DNA of 64,000 nt, taken from Rhodobacter sp. Lineage in GTDB: Bacteria > Pseudomonadota > Alphaproteobacteria > Rhodobacterales > Rhodobacteraceae. Each line of letters starts with the position of its first letter. The stretch's first letter is position 1. The notes under the pieces were generated by a model that was not told the DNA's origin, did not search any database, and saw nothing but the letters and a program-made list of their open reading frames with translations. Where the stretch lies: NCBI GenBank assembly GCA_027484145.1, contig JAIXUH010000002.1:1028294-1092293 (forward strand), read 5' to 3'. This document shows, one piece after another, positions 1 through 8,128 of the stretch. Position numbers and translations under genes: made by a program.

Positions 1-1
1 C

Positions 2-277
2 CCCGGACACGCGGCCCTTGCGGCCGGCCTGTCGACCAAGGGCTTTCAGCAGACCGACATCACCGCCGATCTGGCGCGCCTGACGTGCCCGGTCAGCGTG
101 ATCTTCGGCACGGCGGACCGCATCCTTGACTGGCATGACATTGCGCGCCTGCCGCAGGATGTGGCGATCCATCTGGTCCGTGGCGCGGGGCACCTGCCCC
201 ATCTGGCCGCGACCGAGCTTGTTCTTCGGCTGGCCGCACAGGACCATGCCCCGCAACGAAGGAGGGCACAGGCCTAA
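2..277 (+). CDS. alpha/beta hydrolase-fold protein, C-terminal part (5' truncated)
   Basis: The first 91 codons are open in one frame and end at TAA 275-277; the gene begins before the window. The translated tail has the pattern of an alpha/beta hydrolase C-terminus: a CPVSVIFGTADRI strand with the acid-residue turn, then GAGHLPHLA, whose His would be the catalytic one. The spacing also suits the hydrolase half of acetoin-dehydrogenase E2-like proteins, but no lipoyl domain is visible in the fragment, so only the fold is called. It points the same way as the sugar-transport operon downstream but is separated from it by a terminator and a promoter region. Confidence 0.7.
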   Translation, partial: PGHAALAAGLSTKGFQQTDITADLARLTCPVSVIFGTADRILDWHDIARLPQDVAIHLVRGAGHLPHLAATELVLRLAAQDHAPQRRRAQA

Positions 278-326
278 GCCGGCCCGCCCGGCGGGTGATC
301 CGGCCCCCTTTTGCCGATGCAGACAC

Positions 327-358
327 AAACCTGCCCTTGAGGGAGGGGTGCAGGTTTT
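327..358 (+). terminator. Rho-independent terminator after the hydrolase gene
   Basis: AAACCTGC (327-334) pairs with GCAGGTTT (350-357) and a short T-run follows. It lies 50 nt after the hydrolase stop codon and before the ABC operon promoter region. Confidence 0.6.
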
Positions 359-383
359 GTTGAGACCGCAGAACGCCGTTATA

Positions 384-401
384 TCATTGATAATACAATG
401 A
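384..401. promoter_or_regulatory. palindromic operator-like site upstream of the ABC/dhaKL operon
   Basis: TCATTG-ATAATA-CAATGA is a perfect 6+6 bp inverted repeat in an AT-rich island within GC-rich DNA, about 107 bp before the binding-protein start codon. It looks like the operator of a sugar-responsive repressor overlapping a promoter. No regulator gene is in view, so the cognate protein is unknown. Confidence 0.45.
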
Positions 402-507
402 ATAATCGGCGCCCTGCGTTGAAAGCCACTAGAACGGCAAGCAATTTTGCCTAAAGTGGTGACCAAATGAACCGCCCCCAAGGGCGATAATGGGAGGAGA
501 CGACACG

Positions 508-1485
508 ATGACCAAGAAGACACTCGTTCTGCTTGCTGCTTCGGCCTCGCTGCTGGCGATGCCCGCCATGGCGCAAGACGCCAAGAAGATTGCCACGGTG
601 GTCAAGATCGCCGGGATCCAGTGGTTCAACCGCATGGAAGAAGGCGTCAAGAAATATGCCGCCGACACCGGCACCGATGCGTTTCAGGTAGGCCCGGCTC
701 AGGCCGACCCGCAGCAGCAGGCTGCCCTGATCGAGGACATGATCGCCCAAGGCGTGAATGCCCTTGCCGTGGTGCCGATGTCGCCAGAAGCGCTGGAGCC
801 CGTGCTCAAGCGCGCCATGGACGCAGGCATTGCCGTGGTCACCCACGAAGCGGCCAGCCAGCAGAACACCACCTATGACCTCGAAGCCTTTGTGAACGAA
901 GACTTCGGTGCCAACCTGATGGAACAGATGGCCACCTGCATGGGCGGCGAAGGCGAATATGCGGTGTTCGTCGGCTCGCTGACCAGCCAGACCCACAACC
1001 AGTGGGTTGACGGCGCCATCGCCTATCAGAAGGAAAAGTATCCGAACATGGTTCTGGTCGGCGACAAGAACGAAACTTTCGACGACCAGCAGAAAGCCTA
1101 TGAAAAGGCACAGGAAGTGCTGCGTGCCTTCCCGAACATCAAGGGTCTGCAGGGCTCGGCCTCGACCGACGTGGCTGGCATCGGCCTTGCGGTGGAAGAG
1201 CGCGGAATTGGCGACAAGACCTGCGTGTTCGGCACCTCGCTGCCCTCGATCGCAGGGCAATATCTGGAAACCGGCGCTGTTGATGGCATCGGCTTCTGGG
1301 ACCCGTCGGTGGCAGGCTATGCGATGAACAAGCTGGCCACGATGGTGATGAACGGCGAAACCGTGACCGATGGCATGGACCTTGGCCTGCCGGGCTATGA
1401 GAAGATCAAACTCGACGGCAAGGTCATCTACGGTCAGGCATGGGTGAACGTGAACAAGGCCAATATGGCCGAATATCCCTTCTGA
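508..1485 (+). CDS. sugar ABC transporter periplasmic substrate-binding protein (LsrB/RhaS-like)
   Basis: This 325-residue type I periplasmic binding protein captures a small sugar-like ligand for the importer encoded next. A signal peptide is clear: KK at residues 3-4, a hydrophobic core and cleavage after AMA at about residue 22. The body follows the LsrB family pattern, with paired lobes, a QNQW-like THNQW segment and a closing NMAEYPF. I chose ATG 508, not the in-frame ATG 490, because GGGAGGAG sits just before it and the signal peptide begins there. The ligand cannot be read from sequence. The downstream DhaK/DhaL kinase argues for a C3-C5 keto-sugar or polyol rather than true autoinducer-2 signalling. 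Confidence 0.88.
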   Translation: MTKKTLVLLAASASLLAMPAMAQDAKKIATVVKIAGIQWFNRMEEGVKKYAADTGTDAFQVGPAQADPQQQAALIEDMIAQGVNALAVVPMSPEALEPVLKRAMDAGIAVVTHEAASQQNTTYDLEAFVNEDFGANLMEQMATCMGGEGEYAVFVGSLTSQTHNQWVDGAIAYQKEKYPNMVLVGDKNETFDDQQKAYEKAQEVLRAFPNIKGLQGSASTDVAGIGLAVEERGIGDKTCVFGTSLPSIAGQYLETGAVDGIGFWDPSVAGYAMNKLATMVMNGETVTDGMDLGLPGYEKIKLDGKVIYGQAWVNVNKANMAEYPF

Positions 1486-1499
1486 TCGGGATACATTCG

Positions 1500-1529
1500 G
1501 GGGCGGGTTGCACAGACCCGCCCCTTTTT
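1500..1529 (+). terminator. attenuating hairpin between binding protein and ATPase genes
   Basis: GGGGCGGGT (1500-1508) and ACCCGCCCC (1516-1524) form a 9-bp stem with a 7-nt loop, followed by five T residues. In an operon with the same-strand ATPase gene starting at 1583, this would lower membrane-component expression relative to the abundant binding protein. Confidence 0.7.
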
Positions 1530-1582
1530 CTGTCTGCCCCGTCCTTTGTCTGCTGCCGCAAGACTACGTTTGAAAGACCACC

Positions 1583-3070
1583 ATGGCCGATGCACTTGTC
1601 ACGCTGGACGGCGTGACCAAAACCTATTCCGGGATCACGGCGCTCGACAGCGTGGGCTTCACCATCGCGGCGGGCGAGGCGGTTTGTCTGGCCGGGGAAA
1701 ACGGCTCTGGCAAATCGACGCTGATCAAAATCCTTGCCGGGGTGGAACAGCCCGACCGGGGCCGCATCACCTTTGGCGGCACACAACAGGGCGCGCTGAA
1801 CCCGCGCCTGTCAGCCGAGGCCGGGATCAAGGTAATCTTTCAGGATTTCAGCCTGTTTCCGAACCTGACCGTCGCCGAAAACATCGCCTTTTCCGCCGAG
1901 ATCGGCGCAGGTGCGCGTCTGGTCCACAAGGCCCGCGTGCAAGATACCGCGCGGCGCACATTGGCGCGCATCGGCGTCGACATTCCGCTGGGTGCGGCAG
2001 TCGAGACGCTGTCCGTCGCGCACAAGCAATTGGTGGCCATCTGCCGGGCGCTTGCGACCGAGGCGCGGCTCATCATCATGGATGAACCCACCACCGCGCT
2101 GACCGAGCGTGAGGTGAGGGTGCTTTTGGACATCATCCGCAGGCTCAAGGCAGATGGCGTGGCCGTCCTGTTCGTCAGCCACAAACTGGCCGAGGTGCTG
2201 GAGGTCTGCGAAAAGGTGGTCGTGCTGCGCAACGGCCAAAAGGTCGCCGAAGGTCCGGCGCATGACTTTGATGCAGCTTCCCTGACGCGCCACATGACCG
2301 GGCGCGATGTGGCGGCCACACCGCCTACCCCCCTGCCCGCTTCGGCCCCCGAACTGATGCGCGTCCAAGGGCTGCACAAGGACGGCGCCTTTGCCGATGT
2401 CAGCTTTACCCTGCGCGCGGGCGAGGTGTTGGGTGTGTCTGGCCTGCTCGGCTCGGGGCGCACGGCCTTGGCCAAGGCTCTGTTTGGCCTTGTCGCCCCC
2501 GAACGCGGAACGATCACGCTGGATGGCAAATCCATCGCCCTTGGCAACCCGCTGGCGGCGGCCGAGGCGGGCATCGGATACGTGCCCGAAGACCGGCTGA
2601 CCGAAGGGTTGTTCCTGACCCAAAGCATATTGCAGAACATCTCCATCGGGCGGCTTGGGGCCCATGCCGGCGCGTCGGGCGTGCTGAACCTGGCTGGACT
2701 CATCGATGAGGCGCGCGATTGGCTCAAACGCCTGTCGGTCAAGGCGCCCGATCCCGATGCGCCCGTCCGCTCCCTTTCGGGCGGCAACCAGCAGCGCGTC
2801 GTGCTGGCCCGCTGGATGGCCCGCAGTCCCCGCGTTCTGGTCCTGAACGGGCCATCGGTGGGCGTGGATGTGGGGTCGAAATCCGAAATCCACGGCATCA
2901 TCGCGCAACTCGCCGCCCAAGGCCTAGGCGTGATCGTCATTTCCGATGACCTGCCCGAGGTGTTGGCCACCTGCCACCGCATTCTGGTGATGAAGGCGGG
3001 CAAACTGGTCGATGACCTGCCCACCGGACAGGTGAGTGAAACCGACCTTGCCCACAGGCTTGCATCATGA
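1583..3070 (+). CDS. sugar ABC transporter ATP-binding protein (two fused nucleotide-binding domains)
   Basis: The 495-residue protein powers the importer and has two ABC domains. Domain 1 has Walker A GENGSGKS (residues 38-45), Walker B LIIMDEP and a poorly conserved signature (LSVAHKQ). Domain 2 has a degenerate Walker A (GSGRT), a good LSGGNQQRV signature, and LNGPSVGVDVG where a normal Walker B would have DEP. Such asymmetry is usual in RbsA/AraG/LsrA-type proteins, where one composite site hydrolyses ATP. The stop codon overlaps the ATG of the first permease (ATGA), so the two are translationally coupled. Confidence 0.92.
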   Translation: MADALVTLDGVTKTYSGITALDSVGFTIAAGEAVCLAGENGSGKSTLIKILAGVEQPDRGRITFGGTQQGALNPRLSAEAGIKVIFQDFSLFPNLTVAENIAFSAEIGAGARLVHKARVQDTARRTLARIGVDIPLGAAVETLSVAHKQLVAICRALATEARLIIMDEPTTALTEREVRVLLDIIRRLKADGVAVLFVSHKLAEVLEVCEKVVVLRNGQKVAEGPAHDFDAASLTRHMTGRDVAATPPTPLPASAPELMRVQGLHKDGAFADVSFTLRAGEVLGVSGLLGSGRTALAKALFGLVAPERGTITLDGKSIALGNPLAAAEAGIGYVPEDRLTEGLFLTQSILQNISIGRLGAHAGASGVLNLAGLIDEARDWLKRLSVKAPDPDAPVRSLSGGNQQRVVLARWMARSPRVLVLNGPSVGVDVGSKSEIHGIIAQLAAQGLGVIVISDDLPEVLATCHRILVMKAGKLVDDLPTGQVSETDLAHRLAS

Positions 3071-4053
3071 AGATCGACTGGACCCGCAACGAAACCCTCG
3101 TGGCGCTGGTGATCGCGGCCTTTTGCCTGGCGGCAGCCATCGCTGACCCCGGCTTTTTGTCCATCGCCACGCTGACGGATCTTTTGCGCGGCGGTATCGT
3201 GCTGGGCATCTTTGCCGTGGCCGCGCTGATTGTGCTGATCTCGGGCGGCATCGACGTGTCCTTCACCGCCATCGCGGCATTCACCATGTACGTCACCGCC
3301 ATGGTGCTGAACGCGGCCCTGCCGTGGCTGCCATGGTGGGCCGCCCTTGGCTTTGGCATGGCCATCGGTGCCTGCCTTGGCGCCATCAACGGCGTGCTGA
3401 TCGCGGGCTTTGGCCTGCCCACGCTGATCGTGACCCTTGGCACCCTGTCGATCTTCCGCGGCTTCATGCTTACCTTCATCGGGCAGAAGCAGATCACCAC
3501 CCTGCCGCCGGGCATGCGCGAATTTGGCCGGATGATGCTGGTGCGCGGCGAAAATGCGGATGGGTCGTTCTATTCGCTTCACGGGGCATTCGCGGTCACG
3601 GTGCTGGTTATCATCCTGACATGGGCGATCCTGCACCGCACGATGCTGGGCCGCCAGATCTTTGCCATCGGCGGCTCGGTGGAAAGCGCGCGGCGCATCG
3701 GCATCAAGGTGCGCGGCGTGCAGTTCTTCGTCTATGTCTATGTCGGCATTCTGGCGGGCCTTGCTGGCGTGATCCATGCCAGCATGGCGCGCGTCGCCAA
3801 CCCGTTCGATCTGGTGGGGCTGGAGCTTTCGGTGATCGCCGCCGTGGTGCTGGGGGGCGCGCGTCTGGCAGGAGGGCATGGCACGCTGACCGGCACCGTC
3901 TTGGGCGTGGCGCTGATCGTTCTGGTGCGCAACAGCCTGATCGTGCTGGGCATTCCGTCCACGTGGCAATCGGTGGCCATCGGCATTTTGATCCTGATCG
4001 GCACCGGCCTGCCCGCTTGGCAGGCCAAACGCGCCGCCGCACGGTCGGCCTAA
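3067..4053 (+). CDS. sugar ABC transporter permease (BPD_transp_2 family), first
   Basis: This 328-residue integral membrane protein has about 8-10 hydrophobic helices and the GGIDVSFTAIAAF segment typical of ribose/autoinducer-type permeases (RbsC, LsrC). The EAA-like cytoplasmic loop that docks on the ATPase is around GGSVESARRIGIKV. It begins inside the ATPase stop codon and is followed after 7 nt by a second, related permease. This implies a heterodimeric translocation pore like LsrC/LsrD. Confidence 0.9.
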   Translation: MKIDWTRNETLVALVIAAFCLAAAIADPGFLSIATLTDLLRGGIVLGIFAVAALIVLISGGIDVSFTAIAAFTMYVTAMVLNAALPWLPWWAALGFGMAIGACLGAINGVLIAGFGLPTLIVTLGTLSIFRGFMLTFIGQKQITTLPPGMREFGRMMLVRGENADGSFYSLHGAFAVTVLVIILTWAILHRTMLGRQIFAIGGSVESARRIGIKVRGVQFFVYVYVGILAGLAGVIHASMARVANPFDLVGLELSVIAAVVLGGARLAGGHGTLTGTVLGVALIVLVRNSLIVLGIPSTWQSVAIGILILIGTGLPAWQAKRAAARSA

Positions 4054-4060
4054 GGGGGGC

Positions 4061-5053
4061 ATGATGACAACCGCCACGCAAGCAACCCCGATGACCCGCC
4101 TCTTCGCCTCGACCGAGGGGCGTCTCGCCCTGATCACGCTTGTCGTCTTTGTGCTGATGTCGGCGCTCTCGCCCGACAAGTTCCTCAGCCTGCAGAACTT
4201 CACGTCGATGGCCTTCCAGTTCCCGGAATTCGCCATTCTGGCCCTTGCTATGACGCTGACCATGCTGACCGGGGGCATCGACCTTTCCGTTGTGGGCATC
4301 GCCAACCTGTCCGCCATCGTCGCCGCCATGATCCTGACCCAGGTGACAGGGTCGGGCGACGGGGTGGCCGTGCTGATGATGGCCTATGCGGCCGCCTTGG
4401 CGGTGGGGCTGGTGGCGGGGCTCTTCAACGGCGTGCTCGTCGCCACTTTGGGCCTGCCGCCCATTCTGGCCACGCTGGGGTCCGGCCTCATCTTCACCGG
4501 CATTGCCATCGCGCTGACCGGGGGCTCGGCCATGATGGGCTTTCCGCCCGCCACCGCGTGGATCGGCAATGCCACGCTCTTGGGTATCCCCGCGCCACTG
4601 GTCCTGTTCGCGGCGCTGGCCTTTGCCATGTCGCTCCTGCTCACCCGCACCGCCTTTGGCGTCAAGGTGCGGATGTATGGCGCCAACCCCCTCGCCGCCC
4701 GCTTTGCCGCCATCAACATCGACGCCATGCTGATCAAGGTCTATGTGATCTCGGGCGCACTTGGCGCCATCGCGGGCATGGTGGTGATGAGCCGCGCCAA
4801 TTCCGCCAAGGCCGACTACGGCTCCAGCTACCTGCTGCTGGCCGTGCTGATCGCGGTCTTGGGCGGCGTGAACCCCTATGGCGGCTATGGCCGGGTGATC
4901 GGCGTCGTGCTGGCCGTGCTGTCGATGCAGTTCCTGTCCTCGGGGCTAAACATGATCGGCGTGTCGAACTTTGCGCGCGAGCTGATCTGGGGCAGCCTGC
5001 TGATTTTCGTGATGATCGTGAACACATGGCGCGCCAAGGGCCGCCGCAGCTGA
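4061..5053 (+). CDS. sugar ABC transporter permease (BPD_transp_2 family), second
   Basis: The 330-residue membrane protein is homologous to its upstream neighbour, with a GGIDLSVVGIANLSA motif and a coupling loop near YGANPLAARFAAINI. Two adjacent ATG codons (4061 and 4064) are possible starts. It should pair with the first permease. The short 15-nt spacing to dhaK supports a single operon for uptake and phosphorylation. Confidence 0.9.
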   Translation: MMTTATQATPMTRLFASTEGRLALITLVVFVLMSALSPDKFLSLQNFTSMAFQFPEFAILALAMTLTMLTGGIDLSVVGIANLSAIVAAMILTQVTGSGDGVAVLMMAYAAALAVGLVAGLFNGVLVATLGLPPILATLGSGLIFTGIAIALTGGSAMMGFPPATAWIGNATLLGIPAPLVLFAALAFAMSLLLTRTAFGVKVRMYGANPLAARFAAINIDAMLIKVYVISGALGAIAGMVVMSRANSAKADYGSSYLLLAVLIAVLGGVNPYGGYGRVIGVVLAVLSMQFLSSGLNMIGVSNFARELIWGSLLIFVMIVNTWRAKGRRS

Positions 5054-5068
5054 CAACCGGAGAATGCC

Positions 5069-6070
5069 ATGAAGAAAATCCTCAACAACCCCGTGGATTA
5101 TGTGGATGAAATGCTGGCGGGCCTGACCGCCGCGCACCCGGAATTCTATCGTCTGGCGGGCGACTCGGGCCGTGTGGTCGCGCGCGCCATTCCGGGCAAG
5201 CCGGGCAAGGTCGGCATCGTCACCGGCGGCGGGTCGGGCCACCTGCCGGTGTTCACAGGCTATGTCGGCCCCGGCCTTCTGGATGCCTGCGCCATCGGCG
5301 ATGTCTTTGCCAGCCCCTCGGCCGAACAGATGGCCGATGCGATGCGCGCCGCTGATTCCGGTGCGGGCGTGCTGCGCCTTTACGGCAATTACGGCGGCGA
5401 TATCATGAACTTCGACATGGCGGGCGATCTGGTCGAATTCGACGACATCCGCTGCACCACTGTCATTCTGGCCGATGACGTGGCCTCGGCCCCCCCGGCC
5501 GAGGCGGCAAAGCGGCGCGGCGTGGCCGGTATGGTCTATGCCTTCAAGATCGCGGGGGCCGCAGCCGAGGCTGAGCATGATCTGGACGGCGTCACCCGCG
5601 TTGCGCAAAAGGCCGCCGATGCCTGCCGTTCGGTCGGGGCGGCGCTCTCGCCCTGCACCGTGCCGCAAGCGGGCAAACCCACCTTCACCATCGCCGAGGA
5701 TGAGATGGAGATGGGCATGGGCATCCATGGCGAACCCGGCGTCTGGCGCGGCAAGTTGCAAACCGCCGATGCCATCGCGGGCGAGATGATCGACCGCCTT
5801 CTGTCGGATATGCCGCTCTCTGCTGGCGACCGCGTGTCCGTCATGGTCAACAGCCTTGGTGCAACACCGCCCGAGGAACTCTATATCCTTTACCGCATCG
5901 TCAAGGCGCGGCTGGATGCGGCGGGGGCCGAGGTCGTGATGCCGCTGGTGGGCCGCTACGCCACCAGCATGGAAATGACCGGCGTCTCCTTTACCCTGAT
6001 CAAGCTGGATGCGGAACTGGAAGGCTTCCTGAAAGCCCCCTGCGATTGCGCGTTCTGGAGCGTGAAATGA
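5069..6070 (+). CDS. dhaK: dihydroxyacetone kinase-type subunit DhaK
   Basis: DhaK binds the keto-sugar substrate covalently through a hemiaminal to histidine. Here that residue is His220 in EMGMGIHGEPG, and the substrate pocket motif GGGSGHLP is near the N-terminus. The length, 333 residues, suits a stand-alone K subunit. DhaL follows with an ATGA overlap and no PTS subunit DhaM is in view, so an ATP-dependent two-component kinase is more likely than the PEP-dependent form. Relatives in this family phosphorylate dihydroxyacetone or C4 keto-sugars such as erythrulose; the transporter upstream makes an imported sugar plausible. Confidence 0.9.
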   Translation: MKKILNNPVDYVDEMLAGLTAAHPEFYRLAGDSGRVVARAIPGKPGKVGIVTGGGSGHLPVFTGYVGPGLLDACAIGDVFASPSAEQMADAMRAADSGAGVLRLYGNYGGDIMNFDMAGDLVEFDDIRCTTVILADDVASAPPAEAAKRRGVAGMVYAFKIAGAAAEAEHDLDGVTRVAQKAADACRSVGAALSPCTVPQAGKPTFTIAEDEMEMGMGIHGEPGVWRGKLQTADAIAGEMIDRLLSDMPLSAGDRVSVMVNSLGATPPEELYILYRIVKARLDAAGAEVVMPLVGRYATSMEMTGVSFTLIKLDAELEGFLKAPCDCAFWSVK

Positions 6071-6678
6071 CGCTGACGGTCCATGACCTGCGGGGCGCGA
6101 TCACCCGCCTGACCGCAGCTATGGAGCGGGAGTTCGACGCGCTGAACAGTGCTGACGGCGCGCTTGGCGATGGTGACCTTGGCGTGACGCTGACGCGCGG
6201 CATGCGTGCGATCACCGAGCTTTCCCCCGGCCTGCCCGACGATCTGGGTCAGGCCCTGCTGGCCTGCGCGCAGGCGTTTACCAAGACCTCGGGCTCGTCC
6301 TACGGCACGCTGATGGCCACGGGCCTGATGTCGATGGCCAAAACCCTGCGCGGGCGTACAGGTGTCGAGGCCTCCGAGGTGTCGGCCCTGATCGCCGGCG
6401 CGCGCGATGCCATGCAGGCGCGCGGCAAGGCCGACCTTGGCGGCAAGACCGTGCTGGACAGCCTCGATGCCATGGCCAAGGCCACCGTAGGGCTGGCTGA
6501 TCCTGCCGCCGTGGGCAAGGCCGCGGCGGAAAGTGCCGCAACGGCCCAGGCCGAGATGAAGGGCAAGATCGCCACCATCGGTCGGGCGCGGATCTTTGGC
6601 GAAAAGACCATCGGCATGGATGATCCCGGAATGCTGGCGATGACCGCGATCGCCGCCGCGATAGCCGGGCAAGGCTGA
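6067..6678 (+). CDS. dhaL: dihydroxyacetone kinase-type nucleotide subunit DhaL
   Basis: The 203-residue all-helical subunit carries the Mg-nucleotide. Asp30, Asp35 and Asp37 (in DGALGDGDLG) match the three metal-binding aspartates of E. coli DhaL, though the usual DGDHG His is Leu here. SGSSYGTL and GRARIFGEKTIGMDDPG complete the family pattern. The start at 6067 overlaps the dhaK stop (ATGA); an in-frame upstream ATG at 6046 lies inside dhaK and is less likely. It is the last gene of the operon, followed by paired hairpins. Confidence 0.9.
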   Translation: MTLTVHDLRGAITRLTAAMEREFDALNSADGALGDGDLGVTLTRGMRAITELSPGLPDDLGQALLACAQAFTKTSGSSYGTLMATGLMSMAKTLRGRTGVEASEVSALIAGARDAMQARGKADLGGKTVLDSLDAMAKATVGLADPAAVGKAAAESAATAQAEMKGKIATIGRARIFGEKTIGMDDPGMLAMTAIAAAIAGQG

Positions 6679-6691
6679 CAGCCCTCGCGGG

Positions 6692-6735
6692 CCATTTCCT
6701 TCAAAGGAAATGGTCAAAATCCTTTGAAGGATTTT
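6692..6735. terminator. twin hairpins between convergent genes
   Basis: Two adjacent palindromes, CCATTTCCT..AGGAAATGG (6692-6713) and AAAATCCTT..AAGGATTTT (6716-6735), lie between dhaL and the opposing aldo/keto reductase. The first contains TCCTTCAAAGGA and the second its reverse complement, TCCTTTGAAGGA, so the two can also pair with each other. The likely role is bidirectional termination; it also looks like a mobile-repeat-type element. Confidence 0.6.
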
Positions 6736-6765
6736 GCGGCCCGCCCTGTGGCAGGCCTTGTTCGG

Positions 6766-7830
6766 TTACCATGCCGGGGGCGGGTTCCCGTCATGCATCG
6801 CGTGGTCGGCCGGGCTGAAGCGGTCCACCGCGAACTGGCCCTGATGCCAATAGGGATAGATCAGCGGCGGGCGGCTCACCTCGTTCAGCCGGGTCAGATC
6901 CTCATCCGTCAGCTTCAGGTTCACCGCCGCGATGTTGTCGCGGAACTGTGCTTCCGTCCGCCCCCCCACCACCAGCGACGACACCGCAGGCCGCGTCAGC
7001 AGCCATGCCAGTGCCACCTGCGCCGCAGACACCCCGTGTGCCGCCCCCACATCGACCAGCACGTCGATGATGTTCCACAACCGCTCTTCATCGCGGATCG
7101 GTGGTTCGGTCCAGCCGGCAAACTGGCGGCTACCCTCGGGCGTCGGCTGCCCGCGCCGGTGCTTGCCGGTCAAGAGACCCGCGGCCAGCGGCGACCAGAC
7201 CAGTACGCCCAACCCTTGATCCACGCTGATCGGCAAAAGCTCATACTCGGCCTCCCGCGCCTCCAGCGTATAGTGGATCTGCTGGGTCACGAACCGCACC
7301 CGCCGGTCCCGCTCGGATGCCATCAGCGACTTCATGACATGCCAGCCCGAGTAGTTGGAGCAGCCCACATAGCGCACCTTGCCTTGGGTCACGAGCGTAT
7401 CAAGCGCCGCCATCGTTTCCTCGACCGGGGTCGTGCCATCCCATTCATGCATGTAATAGATGTCGATGTAATCGGTCCGCAGCCGCTTCAGGCTGCGCTC
7501 GCATTCGCGGATCAGGTGAAAGCGGCTGGTGCCTTCGTCATTCGGCCCCGGCCCGGTGCGCATCCGGGCCTTGGATGTTACAATCACCTGGTCGCGGCGG
7601 CCTTCCAGCACCTCGCCCAGGGTCTGTTCGGCCACGCCGCTGGAATACATATTGGCGCAATCGAACACATTCACCCCATGGTCGATGCACAGATCGACCA
7701 AAGCGCGCGCCTGCGTCACGTCCTGATTGCCGACACGGCCAAAGGGGCCGACGCCGCCAAAGGTGAACGTGCCCATGGCAATCGCCGAAACCTTCAGGCC
7801 GGATCGCCCAAGTGTCCTGTATTCCATCAT
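6766..7830 (-). CDS. aldo/keto reductase
   Basis: The 354-residue NAD(P)H-dependent carbonyl/alcohol oxidoreductase has a (beta/alpha)8 barrel. The AKR catalytic tetrad is visible as Asp57, Tyr62, Lys87 and His128 (YYMHEWDG). The C-terminal GGRTEAQFRDN segment is the nucleotide-binding region. GGGGGGAA precedes two adjacent in-frame ATGs at 7830 and 7827. It is convergent with dhaL. It might reduce or oxidise a sugar from the same pathway, but the sequence only supports the family. The broad AKR family makes the substrate unpredictable. Confidence 0.9.
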   Translation of the reverse strand: MMEYRTLGRSGLKVSAIAMGTFTFGGVGPFGRVGNQDVTQARALVDLCIDHGVNVFDCANMYSSGVAEQTLGEVLEGRRDQVIVTSKARMRTGPGPNDEGTSRFHLIRECERSLKRLRTDYIDIYYMHEWDGTTPVEETMAALDTLVTQGKVRYVGCSNYSGWHVMKSLMASERDRRVRFVTQQIHYTLEAREAEYELLPISVDQGLGVLVWSPLAAGLLTGKHRRGQPTPEGSRQFAGWTEPPIRDEERLWNIIDVLVDVGAAHGVSAAQVALAWLLTRPAVSSLVVGGRTEAQFRDNIAAVNLKLTDEDLTRLNEVSRPPLIYPYWHQGQFAVDRFSPADHAMHDGNPPPAW

Positions 7831-8026
7831 TATTCCCCCCTGCGCGACCCCGGCCGCACTGCGCGTGATCAGACATCAGCGCCGCTGCGGGGTCAACTGA
7901 ATCCACAAGGCGCGGGGCGGCAATTGCCGGGTTGGCAGCGCTGACCTCCCCTTGCGGCGGCCCGCGAAACAACCCTCACGGGCATTCATCCGGACGTCCC
8001 GGCCCGTAGGAAACCGGCCACAGAGG

Positions 8027-8066
8027 TTGTCATCCAACTGTCACAAAACTTTGCCATATCTGTCAT
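8027..8066 (+). promoter_or_regulatory. tandem Pho boxes upstream of pstS
   Basis: TTGTCAT (8027-8033) and CTGTCAC (8038-8044) are 11 bp apart, and another CTGTCAT (8060-8066) lies 22 bp further on, on the same 11-bp lattice. This matches PhoB-binding direct repeats (CTGTCAT, 4-bp spacer, repeat) and predicts activation of the pst operon by PhoB under phosphate limitation. The element is 62 bp before the pstS start. Confidence 0.8.
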
Positions 8067-8128
8067 CCCGCGCCGCTATCCCCATCGGCAGGCCGACTCG
8101 CAGGCCAACCGATCAACAGGAGTGATCC

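Noticed and set aside
1840..4329. 829-codon open frame on the minus strand opposite the ABC transporter genes
   Set aside because: It is a high-GC shadow: composition is Arg/His/Ala/Ser-rich with no recognisable motif, while the plus strand encodes clear ABC proteins.
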